A stretch of 64,000 nt of DNA. Origin: Clostridiales bacterium. GTDB lineage: Bacteria > Bacillota > Clostridia > Lachnospirales > Lachnospiraceae. Position numbers and translations under genes: made by a program. Shown here piece after piece: positions 46,412 through 54,533 of this stretch; the stretch's first letter is position 1, and every line of letters begins with the position of its first letter. The stretch lies in assembly GCA_018369015.1 (NCBI GenBank), contig JAGZDD010000001.1, positions 1 to 64,000 on the forward strand, read 5' to 3'. The notes below the pieces were generated by a model. It ran no database searches, was not told where the DNA came from, and was given only the letters and a program-made list of their open reading frames with translations.

Positions 46412-47506
46412 ATGGAGAAAGTAAAAGTTGGTATTGTGGGATGCGGAGGGATTGCCAATAGTAAACATTTACCTGCCTTGAAAAAGAACAAGGATTTGAA
46501 TGATATTGTGGCATTTTGCGATATTATTCCAGAAAGGGCTGAAAAAGCGGCAAAAGAATATGGTACTTCAAAAGCAAGGATTTATACGGACTATAAAGAG
46601 CTTATGGCAGACCCAGAGGTTGAGGTTGTTCATGTATGCACGCCTAATGTTTCTCACTGCCCAATTACTGTGGCAGCTTTTGAGAGCGGCAAGCATGTTT
46701 TATGTGAAAAGCCAATGGCGGCCAACTCGGCGGATGCCGGATTAATGATAGAAGCCTGGAAAAAGTCCGGGAAAAAATTTACTATCGGGTATCAAAATAG
46801 ATTTCGGGAAGATGTCCAAATATTAAAAAAGGCGTGTGAAAATGGTGAATTGGGTGATATTTATGTTGGCAAAGCTCATGCTGTGCGCCGACGCGCTGTT
46901 CCTACATGGGGCGTATTCCCAAACAAAGCTCTGCAAGGCGGAGGGCCTCTGATTGATATAGGAACACATGCATTGGATATTACTTTATGGGTTATGGATA
47001 ATTATGATGTTGAAAGTGTTTCAGGAGCCGTTTTTTATAAAATGAGGAACCATCCGGAAGGCAATATTTTTGGTCCGTGGAACCCGGAAACATTTGAGGT
47101 TGAAGATTCAGCTTTTGGCTTTGTTAAAATGAAGAACGGAGCCGTGGTATATATCGAGGCAGCCTGGGCTTTAAACACGTTAGAATCAAAAGAGGCTTCG
47201 ACAACCGTATGTGGTACACTGGCCGGAGCCGAAATTCATCACGGGCCAAGTTATCCTAATGATGAGTTGATTTTTAACCGTGTAAGAAATGAATCTTTTA
47301 TGGAAGAAAGACTTTCACCGAAAGGTGGCATTGATTATTTTGAGGGGATACAGTCGGCTGAGGGTATTGCAGAAAACCGCTATTGGCTTAATGCGATTCT
47401 TAATGATACGCAGCCGCTTGTGAAGCCTGAGGAAGCCTTTGTTGTTACACAAATTTTAGAAGCAATTTATCAGGCAGCGGACCAAAAGACTACGATTATG
47501 TTTTAA
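46412..47506 (+). CDS. Gfo/Idh/MocA dehydrogenase, DgpA-like glycoside 3-oxidase candidate
   Basis: This 364-residue NAD(P)-dependent enzyme has the N-terminal nucleotide motif GIVGCGGIANSKHLPAL and the catalytic lysine in CEKPMA. The motif RRRAVPTWGVFP and the substrate-domain signature GGGPLIDIGTHALDITLWVM match DgpA-type oxidoreductases. DgpA oxidises the C3 hydroxyl of C-glycosides, making them ready for C-C cleavage. It is directly upstream of a TIM-barrel/DUF6379 pair, the expected partner enzymes. The ATG at 46412 is used because GGAGG overlaps the ATG at 46397. Confidence 0.88.
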   Translation: MEKVKVGIVGCGGIANSKHLPALKKNKDLNDIVAFCDIIPERAEKAAKEYGTSKARIYTDYKELMADPEVEVVHVCTPNVSHCPITVAAFESGKHVLCEKPMAANSADAGLMIEAWKKSGKKFTIGYQNRFREDVQILKKACENGELGDIYVGKAHAVRRRAVPTWGVFPNKALQGGGPLIDIGTHALDITLWVMDNYDVESVSGAVFYKMRNHPEGNIFGPWNPETFEVEDSAFGFVKMKNGAVVYIEAAWALNTLESKEASTTVCGTLAGAEIHHGPSYPNDELIFNRVRNESFMEERLSPKGGIDYFEGIQSAEGIAENRYWLNAILNDTQPLVKPEEAFVVTQILEAIYQAADQKTTIMF

Positions 47507-47537
47507 TAATCATCTGAAATATAAGGGAGGAAAAGGT

Positions 47538-48416
47538 ATGCAGACAAAGAAAGGCCCTAAAAGGGGGGTATCCGCATTTAGTTATACGGAATTACTTTTT
47601 AAAACAATGACATTGGAAGATGTGTTTGAAGAAATGAAGGATCTCGGGGCAACAGGCATTGAAATTTTGGGCAACGGGCATATTCCAGGATATCCGTATC
47701 CTAGCGATGAGTGGGTCGAGCATTGGCATTATTTATGTAATAAATATGACGTAGAACCGGCGGAGTACGGACATTGGGTCGATTCCCGGCTTTTTAAGGG
47801 AAGGCTTCTGGATGCAAAGGAAGCCACGGAGATGATTAAAAGAGATATTCGTTTGGCACATCGTTTAGGATTTAAAGTTATGCGTACAAAACTGGGAGTG
47901 ACGGACGATACACTGTCTCCGGTGCAAAATTGGCGGGAGTTTATTAAAATGGCTTTGCCTTATGCGGAAGAATATAATGTGCGTATGTGCCCGGAAATCC
48001 ATATTCCAACGGCGTTAAAATCGAAAATGGTTGACGACTATGTGGAATTTATCGAACAGACTGGAACAAAGTATTTTGGGTTAAATATTGATTTTGGAAC
48101 CTTCAGAAATGTTTTTGACCCGAATGAATTTCGGATGCCTGGTCTGCCGGAGGATGGAAGCCCATGTAGCTATCCTGAAGATTTAATACCTCTGCTTCCA
48201 TATCTTTATGCGTGCCATGCAAAATTTAATTATATGAATGAAAATTTTGAGGAAACAACGATTCCTTATGAAGAGATTCTTAAAATTTTAAAAGATCATC
48301 AATGGGATGGGTATATGCTTAGTGAATATGAAGGGCCTCGTATGAATGAACCAGGTTTTGTATCTGAGCAGATACGGCGGCAGCATGTTATGATGAAACG
48401 GATTCTGGGAGAATAG
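47538..48416 (+). CDS. TIM-barrel protein, C-glycoside deglycosidase alpha-subunit-like (pair 2)
   Basis: This 292-residue isomerase/epimerase-fold protein starts behind GGGAGGAAAAGG. Candidate metal ligands are E153 in CPEIHIP, D185 in LNIDFGTF, H227 in ACHAKF and E263 in LSEYEG, matching positions in copies 1 and 3. It is about 45 residues shorter than they are, mostly between the D and H ligands. The stop codon lies 15 bp before the DUF6379 gene, an order (alpha then beta) opposite to loci 1 and 3. Predicted role is C-C bond cleavage of the 3-oxo glycoside made by the preceding dehydrogenase. Confidence 0.83.
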   Translation: MQTKKGPKRGVSAFSYTELLFKTMTLEDVFEEMKDLGATGIEILGNGHIPGYPYPSDEWVEHWHYLCNKYDVEPAEYGHWVDSRLFKGRLLDAKEATEMIKRDIRLAHRLGFKVMRTKLGVTDDTLSPVQNWREFIKMALPYAEEYNVRMCPEIHIPTALKSKMVDDYVEFIEQTGTKYFGLNIDFGTFRNVFDPNEFRMPGLPEDGSPCSYPEDLIPLLPYLYACHAKFNYMNENFEETTIPYEEILKILKDHQWDGYMLSEYEGPRMNEPGFVSEQIRRQHVMMKRILGE

Positions 48417-48431
48417 TTGGAGGGAACGGAT

Positions 48432-48851
48432 ATGTTAGAAATGGATGTTATACAGGTAAGAGGGTTTCGTAATATCGTACAAAACGGGAAGATCACAGGC
48501 TTTCAATTCAGAGTGAGGTCAACCTACTATCGGGGGATATGGCTGTCACTGTTAAGGCCGGGAGATATTATCGTAGATAATGAAAGATTTCCAAGGGATT
48601 CTGTCTTATGGGAAATTGGTGGGCTTGAGTATACACCCGAAGAAATGCTAAAGACAGGAGATGTGCAATGGCCAAACAGCGAGGCAGCGGTAATTAAGGT
48701 TAAAAAACCGGGAGGACTGGAAAGCGGATATCACGACGTAAGTATTGGATACCGCTATATTATGTCATATATTCCTCCAGTCGTATGCAGTGATGAGGCT
48801 TTTGAACATATCCCTATGGATATATTTTCAAAACGAATGATTTTAGTATAA
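48432..48851 (+). CDS. DUF6379 protein, C-glycoside deglycosidase beta-subunit-like (pair 2)
   Basis: This 139-residue protein starts at ATG 48432 behind GGAGGGAACGG. It contains the shared motif STYYRGIWLSLLRPGDIIVD near residue 35 and KKPGGLESGYHDVSIGYRYI near residue 100. In known systems this subunit forms a complex with the TIM-barrel chain and helps build the active site. It is the last gene of the locus 2 operon; a bidirectional hairpin follows at 48865-48900. Confidence 0.82.
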   Translation: MLEMDVIQVRGFRNIVQNGKITGFQFRVRSTYYRGIWLSLLRPGDIIVDNERFPRDSVLWEIGGLEYTPEEMLKTGDVQWPNSEAAVIKVKKPGGLESGYHDVSIGYRYIMSYIPPVVCSDEAFEHIPMDIFSKRMILV

Positions 48852-48864
48852 TTAAGGGAAGAAA

Positions 48865-48900
48865 ATGGGGCTGTGAAGGAAATGATTAAAACAGCCCCAT
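48865..48900. terminator. Bidirectional terminator between convergent genes
   Basis: ATGGGGCTGT (48865-48874) pairs perfectly with ACAGCCCCAT (48891-48900) between the DUF6379 gene and the convergent sigma-54 activator gene. Confidence 0.75.
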
Positions 48901-48909
48901 CCTTATATA

Positions 48910-50283
48910 TTACATATGATATATAATCATCTTATTATAAAGCATTGTCCGCGATATGCCTAAAAGCTTTGCGGCCGATGCTTTATTATTTCCCGTATGA
49001 AGGAGGGCTTCGGCAATCAGCTTCTTTTCAAGCTGCTGTTTGGCCTGGGCCAGATTGAAGGCGCCTGTCTGAGAAAAGTGAGCGCTTCCTGAAGAAGATA
49101 CAAGGCTGTGTTTAAGATTATAAAAATCGGGAACATCTAAAATAGAGTCATTGCATATATTCATTGCGCTTTCAACAGCATTTTGAAGCTCACGGATGTT
49201 TCCAGGCCAATGATAGCCCATAAGCATGGAAAGCGCTTTGGGAGAAATGCCGCTGACTGCCATACCTAACTGACGGTTAAATTTTTGAATAAAATAGTCC
49301 ACAAGAAGGGGAATATCTGTGATTCGTTCACGCAGGGGCGGAGCGATAATTCTTATGACATTCAGGCGATAATAAAGGTCCTGTCGGAATGTTCCTTCCT
49401 TTACATCAATATCCAGAGGGCGGTTCGTCGCGGCAATGATACGTACATCAATAGAAATATTTTTATCACTTCCTACCGGCTCAATTTCTCGTTCCTGGAG
49501 AACACGCAGGAACTTGGGCTGCATAGCCTTTGGCAGAAGATTAATTTCATCGAGAAAAATTGAGCCGTGATCGGCAAATTCAAACTTTCCTACTTTGCCA
49601 TGACGGCTTGCCCCTGTGAACGCCCCGGAGGCGTAGCCAAAAAACTCAGATTCCATAAGTTCCTGGGGAATAGCTGAACAATTGACACGGACAAAATGGT
49701 GCCCATTGCGGGAGCTTAAGGTATGTATGGAGTGAGCAATTAATTCCTTTCCTGTTCCTGTTTCACCTTCAATGAGCACCGTAGAATTGGAACGGGCGGC
49801 CTGGCGTATTTCTTCCTTTAGCTTTTGTACGCTTGGGCTGTTCCCTATGATATTTTCAAGGCCGTATTTGGCAGAACGTTCCTTGATAAGCTCCGATTTG
49901 TAATAGGAAAGCTCATTCGCAAGGACATTGATCCGCTGGCTGAGATTCATTAAATTGTGCGCGCCCTGGACAATAATATATAAATAGATTTTTTCTACGC
50001 TGCCTTCCGAATTTAAAATTGGATAATAGGTCGTCAGCGCCGGATTGCCGTTAAAATTAACGGATTTTGCGAAAACCATCTTCTTGGTTGCATAAACCTC
50101 TTTTGCATGAGTATCTGGGAATAAATCCCATACCTTTTTGTGGATAATATCTTCATAGCAGTGTCCTGAATATTTAATCCATCCCGGACTTACATAAACA
50201 TACCTGCCTAAAGAATCAAGGACTGCAACTGCGTCAAGTAAATTAATAAATTCTTCCATTTCATTTTTTGATAGTTCTTTCAA
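48910..50283 (-). CDS. Sigma-54-dependent transcriptional activator (PAS, AAA+, Fis-type HTH)
   Basis: This activator of about 457 residues opens RNA polymerase-sigma-54 complexes. An N-terminal PAS-like sensor covers about residues 8-120 (LDAVAVLDSLGRYVYVSPGW). The AAA+ domain has Walker A IEGETGTGKELIAHSIH and the sigma-54-contact loop ESEFFGYASGAFTGA. Walker B is GSIFLDEINLLP and the sensor region is RIIAATNRPL. A C-terminal Fis helix-turn-helix ends the protein (ALLHTGNNKASAAKLLGISR). TTG at 50283 is chosen since GGGGGA precedes it; the frame opens to 50334. It faces a sigma-54 promoter at 50509. Confidence 0.92.
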   Translation of the reverse strand: MKELSKNEMEEFINLLDAVAVLDSLGRYVYVSPGWIKYSGHCYEDIIHKKVWDLFPDTHAKEVYATKKMVFAKSVNFNGNPALTTYYPILNSEGSVEKIYLYIIVQGAHNLMNLSQRINVLANELSYYKSELIKERSAKYGLENIIGNSPSVQKLKEEIRQAARSNSTVLIEGETGTGKELIAHSIHTLSSRNGHHFVRVNCSAIPQELMESEFFGYASGAFTGASRHGKVGKFEFADHGSIFLDEINLLPKAMQPKFLRVLQEREIEPVGSDKNISIDVRIIAATNRPLDIDVKEGTFRQDLYYRLNVIRIIAPPLRERITDIPLLVDYFIQKFNRQLGMAVSGISPKALSMLMGYHWPGNIRELQNAVESAMNICNDSILDVPDFYNLKHSLVSSSGSAHFSQTGAFNLAQAKQQLEKKLIAEALLHTGNNKASAAKLLGISRTMLYNKMIIYHM

Positions 50284-50309
50284 AATAATTTCCCCCAATG
50301 ACAAAAAAA

Positions 50310-50448
50310 GTGTCAATAATAATAGACATGTCAATATTTATGTACAGTTTAAGCATTGTTTTATAAATGTATTATATCCGGGGTTTATACGCAAATGCAA
50401 TATAATTATGCTGAAAATATTTTTTCGAGTGTCAATAATTATGAACAC
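50310..50448. promoter_or_regulatory. Repeated enhancer-like sites for the sigma-54 activator
   Basis: GTGTCAATAATAATAGACA (50310-50328) and GTGTCAATAATTATGAACAC (50429-50448) share 16 of 19 positions. Each is an imperfect dyad with GTGTC/GACA(C) ends. They lie about 60-200 bp upstream of the -24/-12 promoter, the usual enhancer position, and the first also sits next to the activator's own start. Binding is inferred. Confidence 0.6.
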
Positions 50449-50508
50449 ATTCATAATCGCTTATTTTAGAAAGCCTTGAAAAAGCGGCGTTTAAGGGGGA
50501 TAAATTTT

Positions 50509-50523
50509 TGGCACGGCAATTGC
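50509..50523 (+). promoter_or_regulatory. Sigma-54 (-24/-12) promoter for locus 3
   Basis: TGGCAC (50509-50514), five bases, then TTGC (50520-50523) matches the sigma-54 consensus exactly, with GG and GC 10 bp apart. It is 97 bp before the cyclase-family gene and is served by the divergent activator gene. It is the only such match I noticed in the window. Confidence 0.85.
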
Positions 50524-50619
50524 TTTTATTAAAGATATAAAATAAATGAAATTTGGGCACTGGTGCTGATAAGCTAAGCAGCTATTAACTATAAACTTAA
50601 TATACAAGGAGGAGGGCCT

Positions 50620-51402
50620 ATGAAAATTGTAGACTTATCAATTGCTGTGGAGGATGGATTGCCAAGCGATCCGCCGGAGCAGATTCCCAAAATACGTTAT
50701 TGCAGACATAAGGACACGGCTGAAATGATGGTGAATTATTTTCACGGAGCGATTTCAAAAGGGGATCTGCCGGAGGAAAATGGCTGGGCCATAGAATTTC
50801 TTCATTTATCCACACATTCAGGAACTCATGTGGACGCGCCATATCATTACTATCCAACCCAGAATGGCGGTGAAGCGGCCTGGAAAATTGATGAAATACC
50901 ATTGGAATGGTTTATTGGAAATGGGGTGAAAATGGATTTTTCGGATAAGCCGGACGGATATAAGATTACGGCCGATGACCTGGAGCAGTATTTCCATAAA
51001 ATTTCTTATATGCCTAAGGCTGGAGATATTGTTTTATTGTATACCGGAGCCGATAAATTTTGGGGAACAGGCAGGTATCTTCTTGCAGGAGCCGGCATGG
51101 GGGAGGAATCCACCATGTGGCTTATTAACCGGGGCGTGCGGGTCATGGGAACAGACGGCTGGAGCTGGGATGTGCCGTTAGCTTATGAATGTGAAGCCTT
51201 TCAAAAGAGCAGGGATGCATCGATCATATGGGAGGCTCACAGAGTTGGACGAAAGAAGGCGTACTGCCATATCGAAAAGCTTACAAATCTTAATCTTCTT
51301 CCGGCTTATGGCTTTAAAGTATCCTGCCTGCCTGTAAAAATTAAGGGGGCGAGCGCCGGGTGGTGCCGGGCGATAGCGATGCTGGATGACGTTGAAGAAT
51401 AA
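50620..51402 (+). CDS. Cyclase-family metal hydrolase (kynurenine formamidase-like)
   Basis: This 260-residue protein has the family's metal motif HSGTHVDAPYHY near residue 67 and the N-terminal IVDLSIAVEDGLP. A second conserved region, VRVMGTDGWSWDVPL, lies near residue 185. Relatives hydrolyse amides, lactones or cyclic esters (isatin hydrolase, kynurenine formamidase). As first gene under the sigma-54 promoter and ahead of a deglycosidase pair, it may open a lactone or act on a ring product of the glycoside. That role is a guess. GGAGGAGGGCCT precedes the ATG. Confidence 0.85.
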   Translation: MKIVDLSIAVEDGLPSDPPEQIPKIRYCRHKDTAEMMVNYFHGAISKGDLPEENGWAIEFLHLSTHSGTHVDAPYHYYPTQNGGEAAWKIDEIPLEWFIGNGVKMDFSDKPDGYKITADDLEQYFHKISYMPKAGDIVLLYTGADKFWGTGRYLLAGAGMGEESTMWLINRGVRVMGTDGWSWDVPLAYECEAFQKSRDASIIWEAHRVGRKKAYCHIEKLTNLNLLPAYGFKVSCLPVKIKGASAGWCRAIAMLDDVEE

Positions 51403-51421
51403 TGAGAAATGGGGTGTAAAA

Positions 51422-51808
51422 ATGTTTGAAAAGTATATTATTAACGATACACATTTCAGAAATTATTATAAGGGCGGGAAAGCCAGAGGATTTATTCTCT
51501 GCCTTCGTATTCATTACTACCGCGGGATTCCTCTGTCAATGATTCATAATATTAAGGTGGACATTGACGGGGAGGTGTTTGGCACAAAAGATATGCGGGT
51601 AATCCTTGGAGGAAAGGCTTATACCTTTGAGGAAATGAAGGAGATTTCAGACATAAACTGGCCGTTCGAACAGGATCTCAGGCTGGAAATAAAGAAAGAG
51701 GGCGGCCTTATTCCCGGACGAAAGACTGTGAAGGCTGAATTAACATGCCGTAATGCCTATTTTGGCATTTTTACAGGAAAGTGCGAACGGATTATGACGT
51801 TTGGATAA
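51422..51808 (+). CDS. DUF6379 protein, C-glycoside deglycosidase beta-subunit-like (pair 3)
   Basis: This 128-residue protein starts at ATG 51422 behind GGGGTG. It has the shared motif IHYYRGIPLSMIHNIKVDID near residue 30 and KKEGGLIPGRKTVKAELTCR near residue 97. It is the shortest of the three copies. Its stop codon lies 15 bp before the ATG of its TIM-barrel partner, indicating coupled translation. Confidence 0.82.
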   Translation: MFEKYIINDTHFRNYYKGGKARGFILCLRIHYYRGIPLSMIHNIKVDIDGEVFGTKDMRVILGGKAYTFEEMKEISDINWPFEQDLRLEIKKEGGLIPGRKTVKAELTCRNAYFGIFTGKCERIMTFG

Positions 51809-51823
51809 TTGGAGGAGGTACGT

Positions 51824-52834
51824 ATGAGAACATCAAATGCAATAAAGCGTGGGGCAACCTTATATTGCTTTCAGGAGCAATACTTTTTTGGAAAATATGA
51901 TTTAGAGGACTGCATTGCGGCTGTGGCGGATATGGGCGGTGAAGGCGTTGAGCTCATCCCGGATCAGATGATTGCAGAGTTTCCCAAAGTCAGCGACCAT
52001 TTTATCGGGCAATGGAAGGAATGGATGGATCAATATGGCGTAGTTCCTACCTGCATGGACGATTTCGTGGAATCTGCCCTGTATGCCCACCGGGAGGTGT
52101 CGGAGGATGAGCTTGTTGAACGGTTTAAAAAAGCCGTACAACTGGCTAAACGTATGGGCTTTACTGTGATACGGGAACAGTTTGCATTAAGCGAGGATTC
52201 AAAGCTGATGAGTCTGCCATTATTGGAGCGGTGCTTCCCTTACGCGCAGGAGGCCGGTATATCCATTGGGCTGGAGGTCCATGCGCCCAACTACATACAA
52301 AACCCTCAGATTGACGGTTATCTGGAAATGATTTTAAAGAAGAACTCTCCTTACCTGGGGCTGATTCCGGACTTTAGTATTTTTTGTACGGACATTTATA
52401 AAAGGTTTGATGAATATTACAGGCGTCACGGCGTCCGTGAACAGGTGATTGAGATAACACACGACAGTTACCGGAATGATTTTGGAAAAGAAGGAAATTT
52501 AAAACGTTTGTCCGGCAGCCATTTATCTGAAATTGAATACGAGTATGCGTCGACAATGTTTAATTGGCATAAAAAGACTGAGCCGGAAACGATGTTAGAA
52601 TTTTCTGAATATATTCATCATTGCCATGCGAAATTTCAGTGCATGACTAAAGATTACCGGGATGAAGCTCTGGACATGGCCCATATTGTGGATGTGCTTC
52701 GGAAGATGAATTATCATGGCTGTATTAGCAGCGAATATGAGGGAAACCGGTGGGTCCATGACGATCATGTGGATGACTGTGTGGAGCAGGTAAGACGACA
52801 TCAAATATTGCTTAAAAACGTTTTGGGGTATTAA
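51824..52834 (+). CDS. TIM-barrel protein, C-glycoside deglycosidase alpha-subunit-like (pair 3)
   Basis: This 336-residue isomerase/epimerase-fold protein starts at ATG 51824 behind GGAGGAGG. Candidate metal ligands are E151 in GLEVHAP, D183 in IPDFSIF, H268 in HHCHAKF and E304 in SSEYEG. Its length matches copy 1, whereas its HAKF motif matches copy 2. Predicted role is C-C cleavage of a 3-oxo C-glycoside. No dehydrogenase is encoded in this operon, so the oxidation step would be supplied by the enzyme at 46412 or elsewhere. Confidence 0.82.
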   Translation: MRTSNAIKRGATLYCFQEQYFFGKYDLEDCIAAVADMGGEGVELIPDQMIAEFPKVSDHFIGQWKEWMDQYGVVPTCMDDFVESALYAHREVSEDELVERFKKAVQLAKRMGFTVIREQFALSEDSKLMSLPLLERCFPYAQEAGISIGLEVHAPNYIQNPQIDGYLEMILKKNSPYLGLIPDFSIFCTDIYKRFDEYYRRHGVREQVIEITHDSYRNDFGKEGNLKRLSGSHLSEIEYEYASTMFNWHKKTEPETMLEFSEYIHHCHAKFQCMTKDYRDEALDMAHIVDVLRKMNYHGCISSEYEGNRWVHDDHVDDCVEQVRRHQILLKNVLGY

Positions 52835-52924
52835 AAGGGATAGCACCGGGGCATTTGGCCCGGCTGACGACAAGCAGAAATAAAAATGTAAAAAAGAACC
52901 ATAATAATATTGAGGAGGTATTTT

Positions 52925-54505
52925 ATGATGATGAAACGATGGATCGCACTAATGTGTACATTAGTAATGATGTTATCAATGCTGGCTTCCTGCGGGCAGA
53001 AGGAGAGCGAGCTTGTTTTAGATACAGACGGCAGCAAAGATGAGAGTGCGCAGACTGGCGGCGAAATTGTTGAATTAAATATGTATTATCCAGCTTATTA
53101 TGGAGTTCCAAGAGATCTCCAAATGGTTGAGGACGCGGTGAATGAGCTGGTTGAGGAAGAATTAGGAATAAGAATACATCTTCACACACCGGAGGTCGGC
53201 AATTATGAGCAGCAGATGAATTTAGCCCTGTCCTCTGGGGAGCAGGTAGACTTAATGCTGACCTATGCTTACGGCGCCGTGGGGTTTACAAACCTGAAAT
53301 CTTTAAACCTGCTCAGTGATATTACAGATGAAATGAACACCTATGGCCAGGATATTCAAGCTCTCCTTGGGGATGTCCTTAACGCGACAACTGATAACGG
53401 CGTGATTTACGGAATGTGCGGCAACCGCCCGATTAAGTCCGATTTATATATTATCATGCGTACAGATGTCCTCGAAGACCTGGGCCTTTTAGAAAAAGCA
53501 GAAAATATGACGGTCTTCAAGGAATACGAGGAGATTCTCGAAGCTGTTAAAAATAGTGAAAAATGGAATTATCTTGCCGGGATTGTTCCAATGGATACGA
53601 TGGGAACCGTCATTTCCCTGACGGGCAATTATGTCACAGGCGACAATTTTGAAGATACATCCGTTTATGATTCTCTTGGCTATTCGACAATTTTAATCGG
53701 CTCCGATCCTGTCAGCGGCGAGGGAAATGTCTATAACAACTATGCTTCTGAACAATTCCATGAAATGTTTTTAAGAGTCAGGGATTGGAATGAAAAAGGC
53801 TATATTTATAAGGACGCAACAGCGCAGACAGAATTAGCCGAATCGATGATTAAGCAAAATGCTGCATTTTCAGCATTTATTCAGACAGAAGGCGGGCAAA
53901 AAGCCTGCGAGGCAGCAAAAGCAATGGCCTGCGGTATGCCTATGACTTGTGTTAAGGTCAAGGAAATGCCGGTATTAACGAGTAATGCGACAAAATTTGA
54001 CTGGGTTGTTCCTGTGAATACTATTGATGCGGAGGCGGCGGTCCGTTTCCTGAATTTTATGTATACAAGCCCTGAGCTTAATAACCTTTTGGCCTGGGGG
54101 ATTGAGGGTGTCCATTATGAAGTTAAAGACGGCGTTGCCTGTTTTATGGAGGGAGAAGACACATCATCCGCAGGGTATCATTCCATGGAATACTTTTTTG
54201 GAAACCAGTATTTAGTGACGCCCTGGGAAGGAAATGCCCCTGATATTAGGGAAAGCCAGAAGGCGGATATGGAAAATGCCGAGGTGTCAAAGTACCTTGG
54301 CTTTGTGGCAGACCTTTCCGAAGTGGAATCTGCCGTAACCGCCGTCCAAAATGTGACTATGGAGTGCCTTCCGGCAATTGCGTCCGGTTTTGCCTCTGAG
54401 GAAGATTATGAGAACTTCCTTACAAAGCTGGAGTCGGCAGGTGCACAGAAGATTATCGATACTTATCAGGCTCAACTGAGCCAGTGGATGGAGAAGAATC
54501 AATAA
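52925..54505 (+). CDS. Extracellular solute-binding lipoprotein of ABC importer (locus 3)
   Basis: This 526-residue binding protein has a signal peptide and lipobox MLASC near residue 22. It starts at the first of two adjacent ATG codons at 52925 behind TGAGGAGGT. It is closely related to the orphan binding protein at 18894: both contain MRTDVLEDLGLLEKA, EEILEA(I/V)KNS and ACGMPMTCVK. Its permeases follow directly. Confidence 0.92.
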   Translation: MMMKRWIALMCTLVMMLSMLASCGQKESELVLDTDGSKDESAQTGGEIVELNMYYPAYYGVPRDLQMVEDAVNELVEEELGIRIHLHTPEVGNYEQQMNLALSSGEQVDLMLTYAYGAVGFTNLKSLNLLSDITDEMNTYGQDIQALLGDVLNATTDNGVIYGMCGNRPIKSDLYIIMRTDVLEDLGLLEKAENMTVFKEYEEILEAVKNSEKWNYLAGIVPMDTMGTVISLTGNYVTGDNFEDTSVYDSLGYSTILIGSDPVSGEGNVYNNYASEQFHEMFLRVRDWNEKGYIYKDATAQTELAESMIKQNAAFSAFIQTEGGQKACEAAKAMACGMPMTCVKVKEMPVLTSNATKFDWVVPVNTIDAEAAVRFLNFMYTSPELNNLLAWGIEGVHYEVKDGVACFMEGEDTSSAGYHSMEYFFGNQYLVTPWEGNAPDIRESQKADMENAEVSKYLGFVADLSEVESAVTAVQNVTMECLPAIASGFASEEDYENFLTKLESAGAQKIIDTYQAQLSQWMEKNQ

Positions 54506-54533
54506 GGCTTATAAGTGAAAGTGTGGGGTGGAC

